Assembly (NCBI GenBank): GCA_044433415.1
Contig: JAWXTP010000115.1
Location: 1-9,657, forward strand
Direction: 5' to 3'
Length of the DNA stretch: 9,657 nt
Source of the DNA: JAWXTP01 sp044433415
GTDB lineage: Bacteria; Bacteroidota; Bacteroidia; Bacteroidales; Rikenellaceae
The notes under the pieces were generated by a model. That model saw nothing but the letters and a program-made list of their open reading frames with translations. It ran no database searches and was not told the DNA's origin. Below, one piece after another: positions 1 to 7,198 of this stretch. Positions within the stretch are counted from its first letter, which is position 1; every line of letters starts with the position of its first letter. Made by a program: the position numbers and the translations under genes.

Positions 1-94
1 CACGATGGACACCCTTGTCTTGGGCTATGCGCTTCCCACTATCAGGGCACGCTCGGGACTTACACCCGTTAGAGTTCGCCCATGCTGGGCGAAC
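1..94 (-). mobile_element. Group II intron, 5' end (domain I start), truncated by window edge
   Basis: Read on the minus strand from position 94 leftward, the sequence begins GTTCGCCCAGCATGGGCGAA, matching the pattern of bacterial group II intron 5' ends (consensus GTGCG followed by CCCAG..GGG). The first 21 bases form a perfect 8-bp hairpin with a 5-base loop (74-81 with 87-94). Further in are GGTGTAAGTCCC and CAAGGGTGTCC, blocks I recall from the start of domain I in introns of this type. The third base is T instead of the usual G, but its pairing partner has changed too, so the hairpin is intact. The rest of the ribozyme and any reverse transcriptase/maturase gene would lie left of position 1. 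The insertion point is immediately after the operon terminator. The subclass cannot be assigned from this fragment. Confidence 0.72.
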
Positions 95-99
95 AAAAC

Positions 100-132
100 A
101 ATGCCCACAGCCAATTACTGACTGTGGGCATT
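100..132 (-). terminator. Rho-independent terminator of the mannan operon
   Basis: A perfect 11-bp inverted repeat (100-110 with 122-132) encloses an 11-base loop. On the minus strand the stem is followed by GTTTT and then directly by the intron 5' end. It lies about 160 bases downstream of the GH26 stop codon and ends the leftward operon. The T-run is only four bases before the intron starts; the insertion may have cut off a longer one. On the plus strand no T-run follows, so termination is expected only for leftward transcripts. Confidence 0.75.
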
Positions 133-136
133 AAAT

Positions 137-250
137 TAAGGAGAATATATGTATCTCCTTATCATAGTTTGAACTTGCCAAACAAACTATGGAAACCTAA
201 AAACAACTTTATTAAACGATACCTTAACGCAACGTCACGTGTGGTTAAGG
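137..250. other. Cluster of three hairpins in the 3' untranslated region
   Basis: Three separate inverted repeats lie between the GH26 gene and its terminator. They are 137-144 with 154-161 (8 bp, 9-base loop), 163-171 with 183-191 (9 bp, 11-base loop) and 222-228 with 244-250 (7 bp, 15-base loop). None has a following T-run on either strand, so they do not look like extra terminators. They could protect the 3' end of the mRNA or be the remains of mobile or repeat DNA. An open reading frame crossing this stretch on the plus strand (82-297) runs through the intron end and the terminator and is not a credible gene. Confidence 0.4.
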
Positions 251-272
251 CACGCGTGAGACTAGAGCTCAC
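249..272 (-). other. tRNA 3'-end-like remnant (T-arm plus acceptor strand)
   Basis: On the minus strand a 5-bp stem GTGAG/CTCAC encloses a 7-base loop CTCTAGT and is followed by GCGTGCC. This is the geometry of a tRNA T-arm and 3' acceptor strand. The loop keeps T55, C56 and A58 of the usual TTCRANN loop but differs at positions 54 and 57. No convincing D-arm, anticodon arm or fully matching 5' acceptor strand lies upstream, where the GH26 coding sequence begins. It cannot be a functional tRNA. It may be a decayed attachment-site copy or chance. Confidence 0.25.
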
Positions 273-293
273 AACTATACTAGAAATATTACT

Positions 294-1415
294 TTAGAAT
301 TTATACAAACAACCTGCCTTATCCTCAAAGATAGTAAACTCATCTTTATAGAACTCTACAAAATCGCTCTCAGCAGGATGTCCTTTGAAAGGGGCAAAAT
401 AGTGATGTTCACCATAGTTAGAATTACGCCATACCAAAACATAAGAAAGTTTAACCCTGCTGTCCTTAAGTATAGGAAGAAGTGTTTTACTATACCATGT
501 TGCGTCTGAAACTTTTTCTAAACCTGTTTCTGATAAAGCAGCTATCTTACCTCTTTTCTGTGCCGTTTCAGTGATGATAATAGCTCTTTTAAGAGCCAAG
601 CTAGGGTCGTTAGCTCCATGAGGTCTAAAGTCATTATAATCATCGAAAGCTATAATATCAACATATTCATCACCAGGATAACGCGCTAGAAGCTCCCCCT
701 CATTTTCAAACTTACAGTCAGGAGAAAACGCATAAAGTAGATTGTGAACACCTAGTTCATCTCTTAAATAAGTCACTGTATACTGAAATAAAGAAATAAA
801 ATCCTCAGCTGTGCAATGGCTTGCTCCCCACCAAAACCAGTCTCCATCAAATTCATGGTAAGGTCTAAAGATTATAGGGATAAGCTCGCCATCTGAGCCT
901 TTTATCTTACCCATAACATCAGCTATATTCTTTAACCAACGTCTAAACTTAGCATTCACCTCTCCACCAGGTAACATCTGCACTACAGCCTCCACGGGTG
1001 ACTTCTCCCAATAGAAGCTACCATCAGTCATAGGGTTAGTGGCATGCCAACATATAGTAGTTACTCCTCCACGCTCATAAGTACCAATAATCTGATTTAT
1101 AAGTGCCTCTTTCGACTTCTTAACCTTTTTAGAGTCACTAGAACATAAACCTAAGAAGTCTGCACCTATCATTGCAGGGTGACTACCACACATCTCTTTT
1201 ATGTCACTTCTATCATTAGTGTCACTAGTCCATATATGCCCCATAGTTGTAGCATCTTGCTGACCAAAAAGAATTCCACGCTCTGGTATTTTATGTAACA
1301 CATTATACAGAGCTACAGTTTCTTTAGTAGCCTTAGCATCTATAGGTTGAAGTGGTGACGAATAAACACTGCTAGCACCTAATATACTTAAACAAAAAAC
1401 AATCAATCTTCTCAT
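294..1415 (-). CDS. GH26 endo-beta-1,4-mannanase, secreted
   Basis: This 373-residue protein is a glycoside hydrolase family 26 enzyme that hydrolyses internal or chain-end beta-1,4-mannosidic bonds. In B. fragilis the GH26 enzyme of the equivalent cluster releases mannobiose. A signal peptide occupies about residues 1-20 and has no lipobox, so a soluble periplasmic or secreted enzyme is expected. The family signatures are clear: RPYHEFDGDWFWWG (184-197) carries the acid/base Glu188, and ALSETG (293-298) carries the nucleophile Glu296. The length fits a catalytic domain alone, with no carbohydrate-binding module. The start codon overlaps the sulfatase stop codon (ATGA), so the two are probably translated together. 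It is the last gene of the operon, followed by hairpins and a terminator. The family and activity class are secure; the product pattern (mannobiose or longer) is inferred. Confidence 0.93.
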   Translation of the reverse strand: MRRLIVFCLSILGASSVYSSPLQPIDAKATKETVALYNVLHKIPERGILFGQQDATTMGHIWTSDTNDRSDIKEMCGSHPAMIGADFLGLCSSDSKKVKKSKEALINQIIGTYERGGVTTICWHATNPMTDGSFYWEKSPVEAVVQMLPGGEVNAKFRRWLKNIADVMGKIKGSDGELIPIIFRPYHEFDGDWFWWGASHCTAEDFISLFQYTVTYLRDELGVHNLLYAFSPDCKFENEGELLARYPGDEYVDIIAFDDYNDFRPHGANDPSLALKRAIIITETAQKRGKIAALSETGLEKVSDATWYSKTLLPILKDSRVKLSYVLVWRNSNYGEHHYFAPFKGHPAESDFVEFYKDEFTIFEDKAGCLYKF

Positions 1416-3202
1416 AACTTAATAATCTCTATCCCTTTAACCTCCAAGCTACCTTTTTGAACTTCCTTATTTTTATCAAAAAGTAGCATTATTCTATTTT
1501 CTCCTTTAGGTAAGTGTAACACACCTAACTCCTGAGTTCCCCAGATTTGCTCATACGCCTCAACACGAGGAGTGCGGTCTGGACTTTCTATCATTGTAGC
1601 CTTATAAGGAGCTAAGGTTACTGCTTTAGCACCTCCTAATGCAATTTTGTGCTTCTGCACTTCAGACGAGTACTGCAAGGCAATTTTGTAGTCGGCTTCT
1701 GTATCTACTATAACATCCCAGTATATAGTATCCTGTGGAGCCATGTCAACCATCCAATCTCCAGCCCAACCATGGATATTGGTGTAATAACGTGTACGAC
1801 CTGTCATTAAAGCCTCATGTGCAGGTAATTCGACAGGCTCCTCTAGGATACCTATATGAGCGGTACGACTTATAGAACGCTCATACTCAGATGTAACATC
1901 TGAAAACCAACAATTATATGCAGAAACAAATTCCTTAGTAAGCTCTGTATTTTTATCAAAGATATCATTTTGCTCTGACGGGTCATTTTTCTTATCATAA
2001 AGCTCTTGACGACCATTAGCAAAAGTTATCATTTTATACCTATCATTATATATTACCCCATCGTGAGGGTCTAATACTAAAGCTCCACTAGAGCGATGAG
2101 TAAATAGGTATCTATCTTCCAACTCTTTCTCTTGACCTGTTAATATTCCTTTTAGTGACACTCCCGACATTTTACGATTGTCGACAGGTGTAGATTTTAT
2201 ATTACACAAGTCAAGTATAGTAGGCATAATATCTACATACGAAGCAGTTTGAGGAAGTTGCATAGCCTCGATTTTACCTTTCCAATAAACCAGGCAAGGA
2301 ACTTTAAATCCCCCCTCATAAGAATTGCCTTTTATACCACGTAAGATACCGTTATATCTATGACCGTTAGGTCCATTATCTGTCATAAAGATTATAATAG
2401 TATTATCATCAATTCCGCGTTCAGTGACCTGATTTAGGAGTCTTCCTATATTATAATCTAGATTTTCACACATAGCATATACCGCAGGAGCCGTATCCTT
2501 ATCATCTTTTACCAAAGAAGCATACTTTTCGTAATATTCGTCAGGCACTTGATAAGGTGCATGAGGAGCATTATAAGGCACATAACAGAAGAAAGGAGTT
2601 TTACTATCCACATTTTCATCTATAAAATCTATAGCACTATTTGTAAGCACATCAGTAATATACCCCTCTGCATTAAAGAATTTCTGATTATCTTGTAATC
2701 TTGCATTAAAGTAATTAGTAAGATGCCCTGAGCAGAATCCTATAAATTTATCGAAGCCTTGACCATTAGGGTCTTGAGGATAATGTGCTCCATTATGCCA
2801 TTTCCCAAAGCATCCTGTAGCGTAATTATTAGCTTTCATAACCTCAGCTATTGTTTGTTCGCGGCTATCCATATTTTCTGAGGAACGTGTAACCGACATT
2901 GCACCTGTACGCAAGTGATCACGACCTGTAAGTATACCTGCTCTTGTTGAAGCACTCAAAGGGCTAACATGAAAATCTGTCAAATAGGCAGCCTTTTGAC
3001 TCAATGCATCAAGCACAGGAGTATTTACTATATCATTACCATTAAAACCAAAGTCACCCCATCCCTGATCATCAGTAAGTATCAGCAAAACATTTGGTTT
3101 TATTTCTTGACCATATAAACTAGCACTCCCAAATGCTGTTAATCCCACAGTCAATAACATCAACGAATTATTATTATTCATCACATTTACACTTTTAATC
3201 AT
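1412..3202 (-). CDS. Family S1 formylglycine sulfatase (Ser-type) with C-terminal accessory domain
   Basis: This 596-residue exported sulfatase removes sulfate esters from a glycan. An N-terminal signal segment (about 1-31) is followed by ILTDDQGWGD with metal ligands Asp44 and Asp45. The activation motif S-A-S-T-R (83-87) sits inside ...RAGILTGR; Ser83 would be oxidised to formylglycine by an anaerobic sulfatase-maturating enzyme. Other expected active-site residues are Lys134 and His136 (GKWH), His214 (APHAPY), Asp275-Asn276 (MTDNGPNG) and Lys291 before an EGG motif. After about residue 455 a region of some 140 residues, rich in predicted beta strands, may be a glycan-binding sandwich. Met8 is an alternative start, although Met1 supplies the basic residue expected of a signal peptide. 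It overlaps GH26 by four bases and lies after a 216-bp spacer. Substrate is unknown; context suggests a sulfated mannan or a glycan found with it. Confidence 0.88.
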   Translation of the reverse strand: MIKSVNVMNNNNSLMLLTVGLTAFGSASLYGQEIKPNVLLILTDDQGWGDFGFNGNDIVNTPVLDALSQKAAYLTDFHVSPLSASTRAGILTGRDHLRTGAMSVTRSSENMDSREQTIAEVMKANNYATGCFGKWHNGAHYPQDPNGQGFDKFIGFCSGHLTNYFNARLQDNQKFFNAEGYITDVLTNSAIDFIDENVDSKTPFFCYVPYNAPHAPYQVPDEYYEKYASLVKDDKDTAPAVYAMCENLDYNIGRLLNQVTERGIDDNTIIIFMTDNGPNGHRYNGILRGIKGNSYEGGFKVPCLVYWKGKIEAMQLPQTASYVDIMPTILDLCNIKSTPVDNRKMSGVSLKGILTGQEKELEDRYLFTHRSSGALVLDPHDGVIYNDRYKMITFANGRQELYDKKNDPSEQNDIFDKNTELTKEFVSAYNCWFSDVTSEYERSISRTAHIGILEEPVELPAHEALMTGRTRYYTNIHGWAGDWMVDMAPQDTIYWDVIVDTEADYKIALQYSSEVQKHKIALGGAKAVTLAPYKATMIESPDRTPRVEAYEQIWGTQELGVLHLPKGENRIMLLFDKNKEVQKGSLEVKGIEIIKL

Positions 3203-3418
3203 TTATTTACTACCGACAAAAACATCTCCCTTTCCGCACCAACACCCAAGTTGGTTACCATGCAGGTCTCGTCATTGCGGGCTTGACCCGCAACCTCGAC
3301 TTTCCTCAGCAGGTTGGATTTTCTTTTGATCGCCTTTACCTAACACTAAGAGTTGTTACCACGAGTGCTACATAACGTCCACGACTGTCCGCTTTCCCCA
3401 TGGATATCTAAAGAATCT
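3203..3418. repeat. G+C-richer spacer with dispersed palindromic repeat
   Basis: This 216-bp gap divides the operon between the epimerase and the sulfatase; every other junction is 9 bases or less, or an overlap. It is visibly richer in G+C than its surroundings. Its core is a perfect 7-bp hairpin, TTGCGGG/CCCGCAA with a CTTGA loop (3275-3293), inside a block that I recall as a common dispersed palindromic repeat in bacterial intergenic regions. A second small hairpin (ACCAAC/GTTGGT) lies at 3238-3255. No clear terminator follows the epimerase and no good Bacteroidetes promoter precedes the sulfatase; the best -7 candidate there is a weak TGTTTTTG on the minus strand. Readthrough transcription from the GH5 promoter remains possible. 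Confidence 0.55.
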
Positions 3419-4600
3419 CTAAACAAAACCCAGAATCTCAAGACACATCCGAGAGTTGTGATAGGGACACTTCCACATCCCCGCCTTATCTTCGGCTAGG
3501 TTGATAGACCCATCAGCGCGACGGCTCCACCACCACTCACCGTTTTCAGTATCTATAATCTCGCGTTTTATATACTCCCAGCATTTAGCAGCCATATCAG
3601 CAGCGTTCCTATCACCGTGATACTCAGCAAGCCACATAAGTCCAACGACACATTCAGCCTGTACCCACCAGTGGCGATCAGTATCTAATGTCCCATCGCT
3701 ATGACGCTCATATATCAAGCTGCCATCATCTTGAAGACCCTCTAGTGCAGCAGTAGCTACCTTTCTAGTTATCCCCATAACCTGCTCAATAAGCCCTTCA
3801 TCTGCTGCAACCTGTGCCGCTTCAAGAATAAGCCATGAAGCCTCTATATCGTGACCATAAGAATGTATATCATCTAACTTATTCCATTGCATATCAAAGA
3901 ATAATGACAAATGGTCATTCTCAGGGTTATAGATACGGTCGGTAAAAATCTTTATTAATCGTACTAAAGCCTCATACACCTCCTCAGTTTTACACACCCT
4001 ATAAAGGTGAGTATAAGCCTCTAAGATGTGAAGGTGAGTATTCATAGTCAGCGGAGCATTATCATCTTTCTCACTCAGACGAAAATCTGTAATCTCCTGC
4101 CAATCTTTCTTCCTAGCCTCAATGTATCCACCAGACTCAGTGTCAAAGCTATATTTCTCTATAGCCCTAAATAAGTTAATAGCCTGTGTTAGAGCATCAC
4201 TATCTGCTGTAGCTCTATGATATTCTGTAAGACCATAGATTGCAAATGCTAGGGCGTAGAATTGATTTTTTGAATCTACTACCTCCCCTGCATGGTTTAC
4301 ACTCCAACATAGCTCTCCTGAGTCAGGACTGTAGAACTTAGCAAGCAGATAATCTTTAGCATGTGTAGCACATTTTAAGTATTCTTCGTCACCTAAAACT
4401 CTATATGCTGCCGAGAATGACCAAAGTATACGAGCATTAAGCACCGCTCCTCTATCAGCATCTTTGATAAGTGTCCCATCACTAGTCATAGCGCCATAGA
4501 AGCCACCCTCAGGACAAAACATATTTTTTTGCCAAAACTCTAATATGTTGTGACGAAGAATACATGTCACTTCTTTTTTTAATATATCTTTATTATACAT
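3419..4600 (-). CDS. Mannobiose/cellobiose 2-epimerase (AGE family)
   Basis: This 393-residue cytoplasmic enzyme has no signal peptide. It belongs to the N-acylglucosamine 2-epimerase superfamily, an (alpha/alpha)6 barrel, in the cellobiose 2-epimerase branch. It converts the reducing-end mannose of beta-1,4-mannobiose to glucose, giving 4-O-beta-mannosyl-glucose for the GH130 enzyme. Residues expected in the active site are present: Arg57 (NARILW), His191 (NTHLHILEAYT), His250 and Glu253 (YGHDIEASW), His310 (DRHWWVQAE) and His381 (CPYHNSRM). Their spacing matches, as I remember it, Arg66, His200, His259, Glu262 and His390 of the Rhodothermus marinus enzyme. The gene overlaps the end of the symporter gene by eight bases, which suggests coupled translation. 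Length is normal. Context favours mannobiose over cellobiose as the natural substrate. Confidence 0.92.
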   Translation of the reverse strand: MYNKDILKKEVTCILRHNILEFWQKNMFCPEGGFYGAMTSDGTLIKDADRGAVLNARILWSFSAAYRVLGDEEYLKCATHAKDYLLAKFYSPDSGELCWSVNHAGEVVDSKNQFYALAFAIYGLTEYHRATADSDALTQAINLFRAIEKYSFDTESGGYIEARKKDWQEITDFRLSEKDDNAPLTMNTHLHILEAYTHLYRVCKTEEVYEALVRLIKIFTDRIYNPENDHLSLFFDMQWNKLDDIHSYGHDIEASWLILEAAQVAADEGLIEQVMGITRKVATAALEGLQDDGSLIYERHSDGTLDTDRHWWVQAECVVGLMWLAEYHGDRNAADMAAKCWEYIKREIIDTENGEWWWSRRADGSINLAEDKAGMWKCPYHNSRMCLEILGFV

Positions 4601-6020
4601 ACATTTCTCTTTTTTTACATAACTCTTCTCTTATACCCTTCATTTTCTTCTCACTTAGAGGATACAATAACATTATTACAACCCCTAAAGCTGAGGTCAA
4701 TGCAGGAATCCAACTCATAAGTGCGCGGAGTCCTTCTAGTGCAACTTCACTTTGAGCTACTGACACTCCATTTACAGGAGTCTGATAGTCGTAAGCTGTA
4801 AGTAGCCATAACACTAGCGATGTACCAAAGGCGCCACCAAATTTCTGTGCCATAGATGAAGATGAGAAAATCAAACCTACAGAGCTATGACCATTAGTAT
4901 ATTCTGAGTAGTCAGCAACATCTGCAAACATACTCCATACTAGCGGTAAGGTAACCCCTGCACTTATAGATATGATAACCTGTAATACTAACATAGTCCA
5001 ATAACCCGAAGTGCTACCCTCTGTTAAGAAGTAGAAAGGTATAGAGAAAAGTCCTGTTATTAATACAGACAACATATAAGCATTTTTCTTTCCTATTCTA
5101 TTTGAAAGAGGTACAGCCAAGACAACACCCACCATATTAGAAATTTCTCCTATAGCTAAGAATAAGGCACACGACAAAATAATACTACTACCAAATAAAC
5201 TACCTAATAAACTATCTCCACCAATGTAGTCAGCAAAATAGTAAGCAGCTGCACCCCCTCTTATAGAGTTAAATAGAAGAACAGAAATAGAAACACCTAA
5301 CAATATCCACCAAGGGGCATTCCCTAGAAGAGATTTTAAATCTTTACCTATACTTTTGCTCTCTTGTTTATTTTCTACTGACTTCACACGCTCCTTAGTC
5401 ATCAGGAAGCAAAGCACAAAGATTACTAAACAAAGTAAAGACACAACCCCTATAGAAAGTTGCCATGAAGTAGGGTCTATAGCAGGGTTTGCAACACCCA
5501 TAGAACGACCAAACATATCACGTAAAGGTTCAAATATAGCAAGAGCTACGAAGCTACCCCCATAAGCGAAGAACATCCTAAATGAAGAGAAAGTAGTCCT
5601 CTCTTTAGGGTCTGCTGTCATAACACCCAACATTGCTCCATAAGGAACATTTATAGCTGTATAAACAGTCATCATCAAGATGTAAGAAGCGTAAGCCCAG
5701 ATTAATTTACCCCCATAACTACAATCAGGAGTAGTAAAAGTCAAAACACCAGCAACTGCAAAAGGAACAGCAATCCATAGTAGATATGGTCTATACTTAC
5801 CCCATCTAGTAGATGTACGGTCAGCCAACACCCCCATCATAGGGTCAGATACGGCATCCCACAATTTGGTGATAAGCACCAAAAGGGTAGCATCTTGAAG
5901 ACGAAGACCAAACACATTAGAATAGAAGAATGGTAAATAGTAGATGAAGATTTTCCAAAACATTGATGAAGATAGGTCTCCAAATCCATACCCTATCTTT
6001 TCTGTTAATTTTACAGCCAT
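4593..6020 (-). CDS. GPH-family sugar:cation symporter (mannobiose uptake)
   Basis: This 475-residue inner-membrane transporter belongs to the glycoside-pentoside-hexuronide:cation symporter family within the major facilitator superfamily. It probably carries mannobiose or short manno-oligosaccharides into the cytoplasm with Na+ or H+. The family signature is clear near the N-terminus: GYGFGDL (about 10-16), DAVSDPMMG with acidic residues Asp55 and Asp59, then RWGKYRPYLLW (72-82). Hydrophobic stretches along the protein fit about twelve membrane helices, with a basic and polar loop around residues 208-230. It lies nine bases downstream of the phosphorylase and overlaps the epimerase by eight bases. 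A symporter of this type lies between the phosphorylase and epimerase genes in the B. fragilis mannan cluster. Substrate is inferred from neighbours. Confidence 0.9.
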   Translation of the reverse strand: MAVKLTEKIGYGFGDLSSSMFWKIFIYYLPFFYSNVFGLRLQDATLLVLITKLWDAVSDPMMGVLADRTSTRWGKYRPYLLWIAVPFAVAGVLTFTTPDCSYGGKLIWAYASYILMMTVYTAINVPYGAMLGVMTADPKERTTFSSFRMFFAYGGSFVALAIFEPLRDMFGRSMGVANPAIDPTSWQLSIGVVSLLCLVIFVLCFLMTKERVKSVENKQESKSIGKDLKSLLGNAPWWILLGVSISVLLFNSIRGGAAAYYFADYIGGDSLLGSLFGSSIILSCALFLAIGEISNMVGVVLAVPLSNRIGKKNAYMLSVLITGLFSIPFYFLTEGSTSGYWTMLVLQVIISISAGVTLPLVWSMFADVADYSEYTNGHSSVGLIFSSSSMAQKFGGAFGTSLVLWLLTAYDYQTPVNGVSVAQSEVALEGLRALMSWIPALTSALGVVIMLLYPLSEKKMKGIREELCKKREMYV

Positions 6021-6029
6021 TTTTATTAA

Positions 6030-7196
6030 TTATTTAAGATTTTTGTCTATTAATTTTTTAATATTTTCAACAGATGCCGTTGTTGTAAATCCATCAGCTG
6101 GAGAGTTTAGACAGTAATCTACTAACTTTTCTATAGTTGAAGTAGCTACATGCATACGTGTATCAGATGAAGCATAGTAAATATAAACCTTACCATCATC
6201 ATCTGATATCCAACCATTTGAGAAAGTCACATTAGCCACATCACCTACATATTCTGCCCCCTGAGGAGAGATAAAGTGACCTGCTGGTTCTGCTATAACC
6301 TCTGTTGGATCTTCCAGTGAAGTCATGTAAAGATACAAAACATATCTTAAACCTGATGCACAACCACGCACTCCATGCGCTAAATGTAACCAACCTTTGT
6401 CAGTTTTTATAGGGTGAGGACCTTCACCATTTTTCACTTCCTTTATAGTGTGGTAGTAACGGTGATTGATAATTTTCTCTTCTTTAACCTCTGCACAAGT
6501 CATATCATCTACTAAAGCCCAGCCTATACCGCCACCGCTACCAGTGTCTATGAATCCATCTTGTGGACGTGTGTAAAGAGCATATTTACCATCTACAAAT
6601 TCAGGATGTAACACAACATTACGTTGTTGACTTTTAGTCTTAAGGTCTGGGAGACGCTCCCATGTAATTAAATCTTTAGTACGAGATATTGCTGCTGTAG
6701 CTGTAGCTGACGACAAATCACCAGCAGGTGCTTCTGGGTCGTGGCGCTCAGCACAGAAGATACCATAAATCCAACCATCTTCATGAGCTGTAAGGCGCAT
6801 ATCATAGATATTTGTTGTTGTATCTTCTACATCAGGCATAGTTATAGGGTAATCCCAAAAACGGAAATTATCAACTCCGTTATCACTTTCTGCAATAGCA
6901 AAGAAAGATTTACGGTCTACACCTTCTACACGCACTACTAATAGATATTTGTCATTCCATTTAATAGCTCCTGAGTTAAGAGTTGCATTAATACCTATAC
7001 GTTCTAGCAATAGAGGGTTAGTTTGCTCATCTAAATCATAACGCCAAAATAGGGGTGTATGTTGAGCTGTTATTATAGGAAATTCATATCTTTCATAAAT
7101 TCCATTATTTTCTTCTACTACTACATTTTTTCTTGTTAAAAGCTCTTCGTGTTTGTCTTTTAATTGAGATAATTTTGTTTCAAAATCAATTGCCAT
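6030..7196 (-). CDS. GH130 4-O-beta-D-mannosyl-D-glucose phosphorylase
   Basis: This 388-residue cytoplasmic enzyme is a GH130 inverting phosphorylase. Expected reaction: mannosyl-beta-1,4-glucose + phosphate to alpha-mannose 1-phosphate + glucose. The five-bladed beta-propeller fold is indicated by motifs such as NSGAIKW (74-80), YDMRLT (131-136), AERHDPE (149-155), NVVLHPEF (193-200) and YIYYASSDTRMHVATS (338-353). Asp132 corresponds to the catalytic Asp131 that I recall for the B. fragilis enzyme, which is close to this length. A charged N-terminal helix (about 1-35) resembles the extension used for oligomer formation in the GH130_1 group. There is no signal peptide. The start lies two bases after the GH5 stop codon and the stop nine bases before the symporter. 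Pairing with the epimerase gene favours the mannosylglucose activity over mannosyl-chitobiose or mannan phosphorolysis. Confidence 0.92.
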   Translation of the reverse strand: MAIDFETKLSQLKDKHEELLTRKNVVVEENNGIYERYEFPIITAQHTPLFWRYDLDEQTNPLLLERIGINATLNSGAIKWNDKYLLVVRVEGVDRKSFFAIAESDNGVDNFRFWDYPITMPDVEDTTTNIYDMRLTAHEDGWIYGIFCAERHDPEAPAGDLSSATATAAISRTKDLITWERLPDLKTKSQQRNVVLHPEFVDGKYALYTRPQDGFIDTGSGGGIGWALVDDMTCAEVKEEKIINHRYYHTIKEVKNGEGPHPIKTDKGWLHLAHGVRGCASGLRYVLYLYMTSLEDPTEVIAEPAGHFISPQGAEYVGDVANVTFSNGWISDDDGKVYIYYASSDTRMHVATSTIEKLVDYCLNSPADGFTTTASVENIKKLIDKNLK

Positions 7197-7198
7197 AA

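Noticed and set aside
82..297. A 71-codon plus-strand open frame at the left end
   Set aside because: It runs through the intron 5' hairpin, the operon terminator and the T-arm-like stem. Its VRLELTT segment is what the antisense of a tRNA T-arm encodes. It has no promoter and no protein-like character.
249..318. A complete tRNA on the minus strand
   Set aside because: A partly matching acceptor strand (GGCAGGT) exists at 318-312, but it is GH26 coding sequence. No D-arm or 5-bp anticodon stem can be formed and one acceptor pair mismatches.
3203..3331. A short minus-strand frame through the spacer, ending in a stop overlapping the sulfatase start
   Set aside because: Its peptide includes the VAGQARND-type string that arises from translating the palindromic repeat, so it is repeat sequence rather than a gene.
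4521..4617. Runs of seven A/T at 4523-4530, 4573-4580 and 4610-4616 as phase-variation switches
   Set aside because: They are short, normal for this AT-rich genome, and all reading frames across them are intact.
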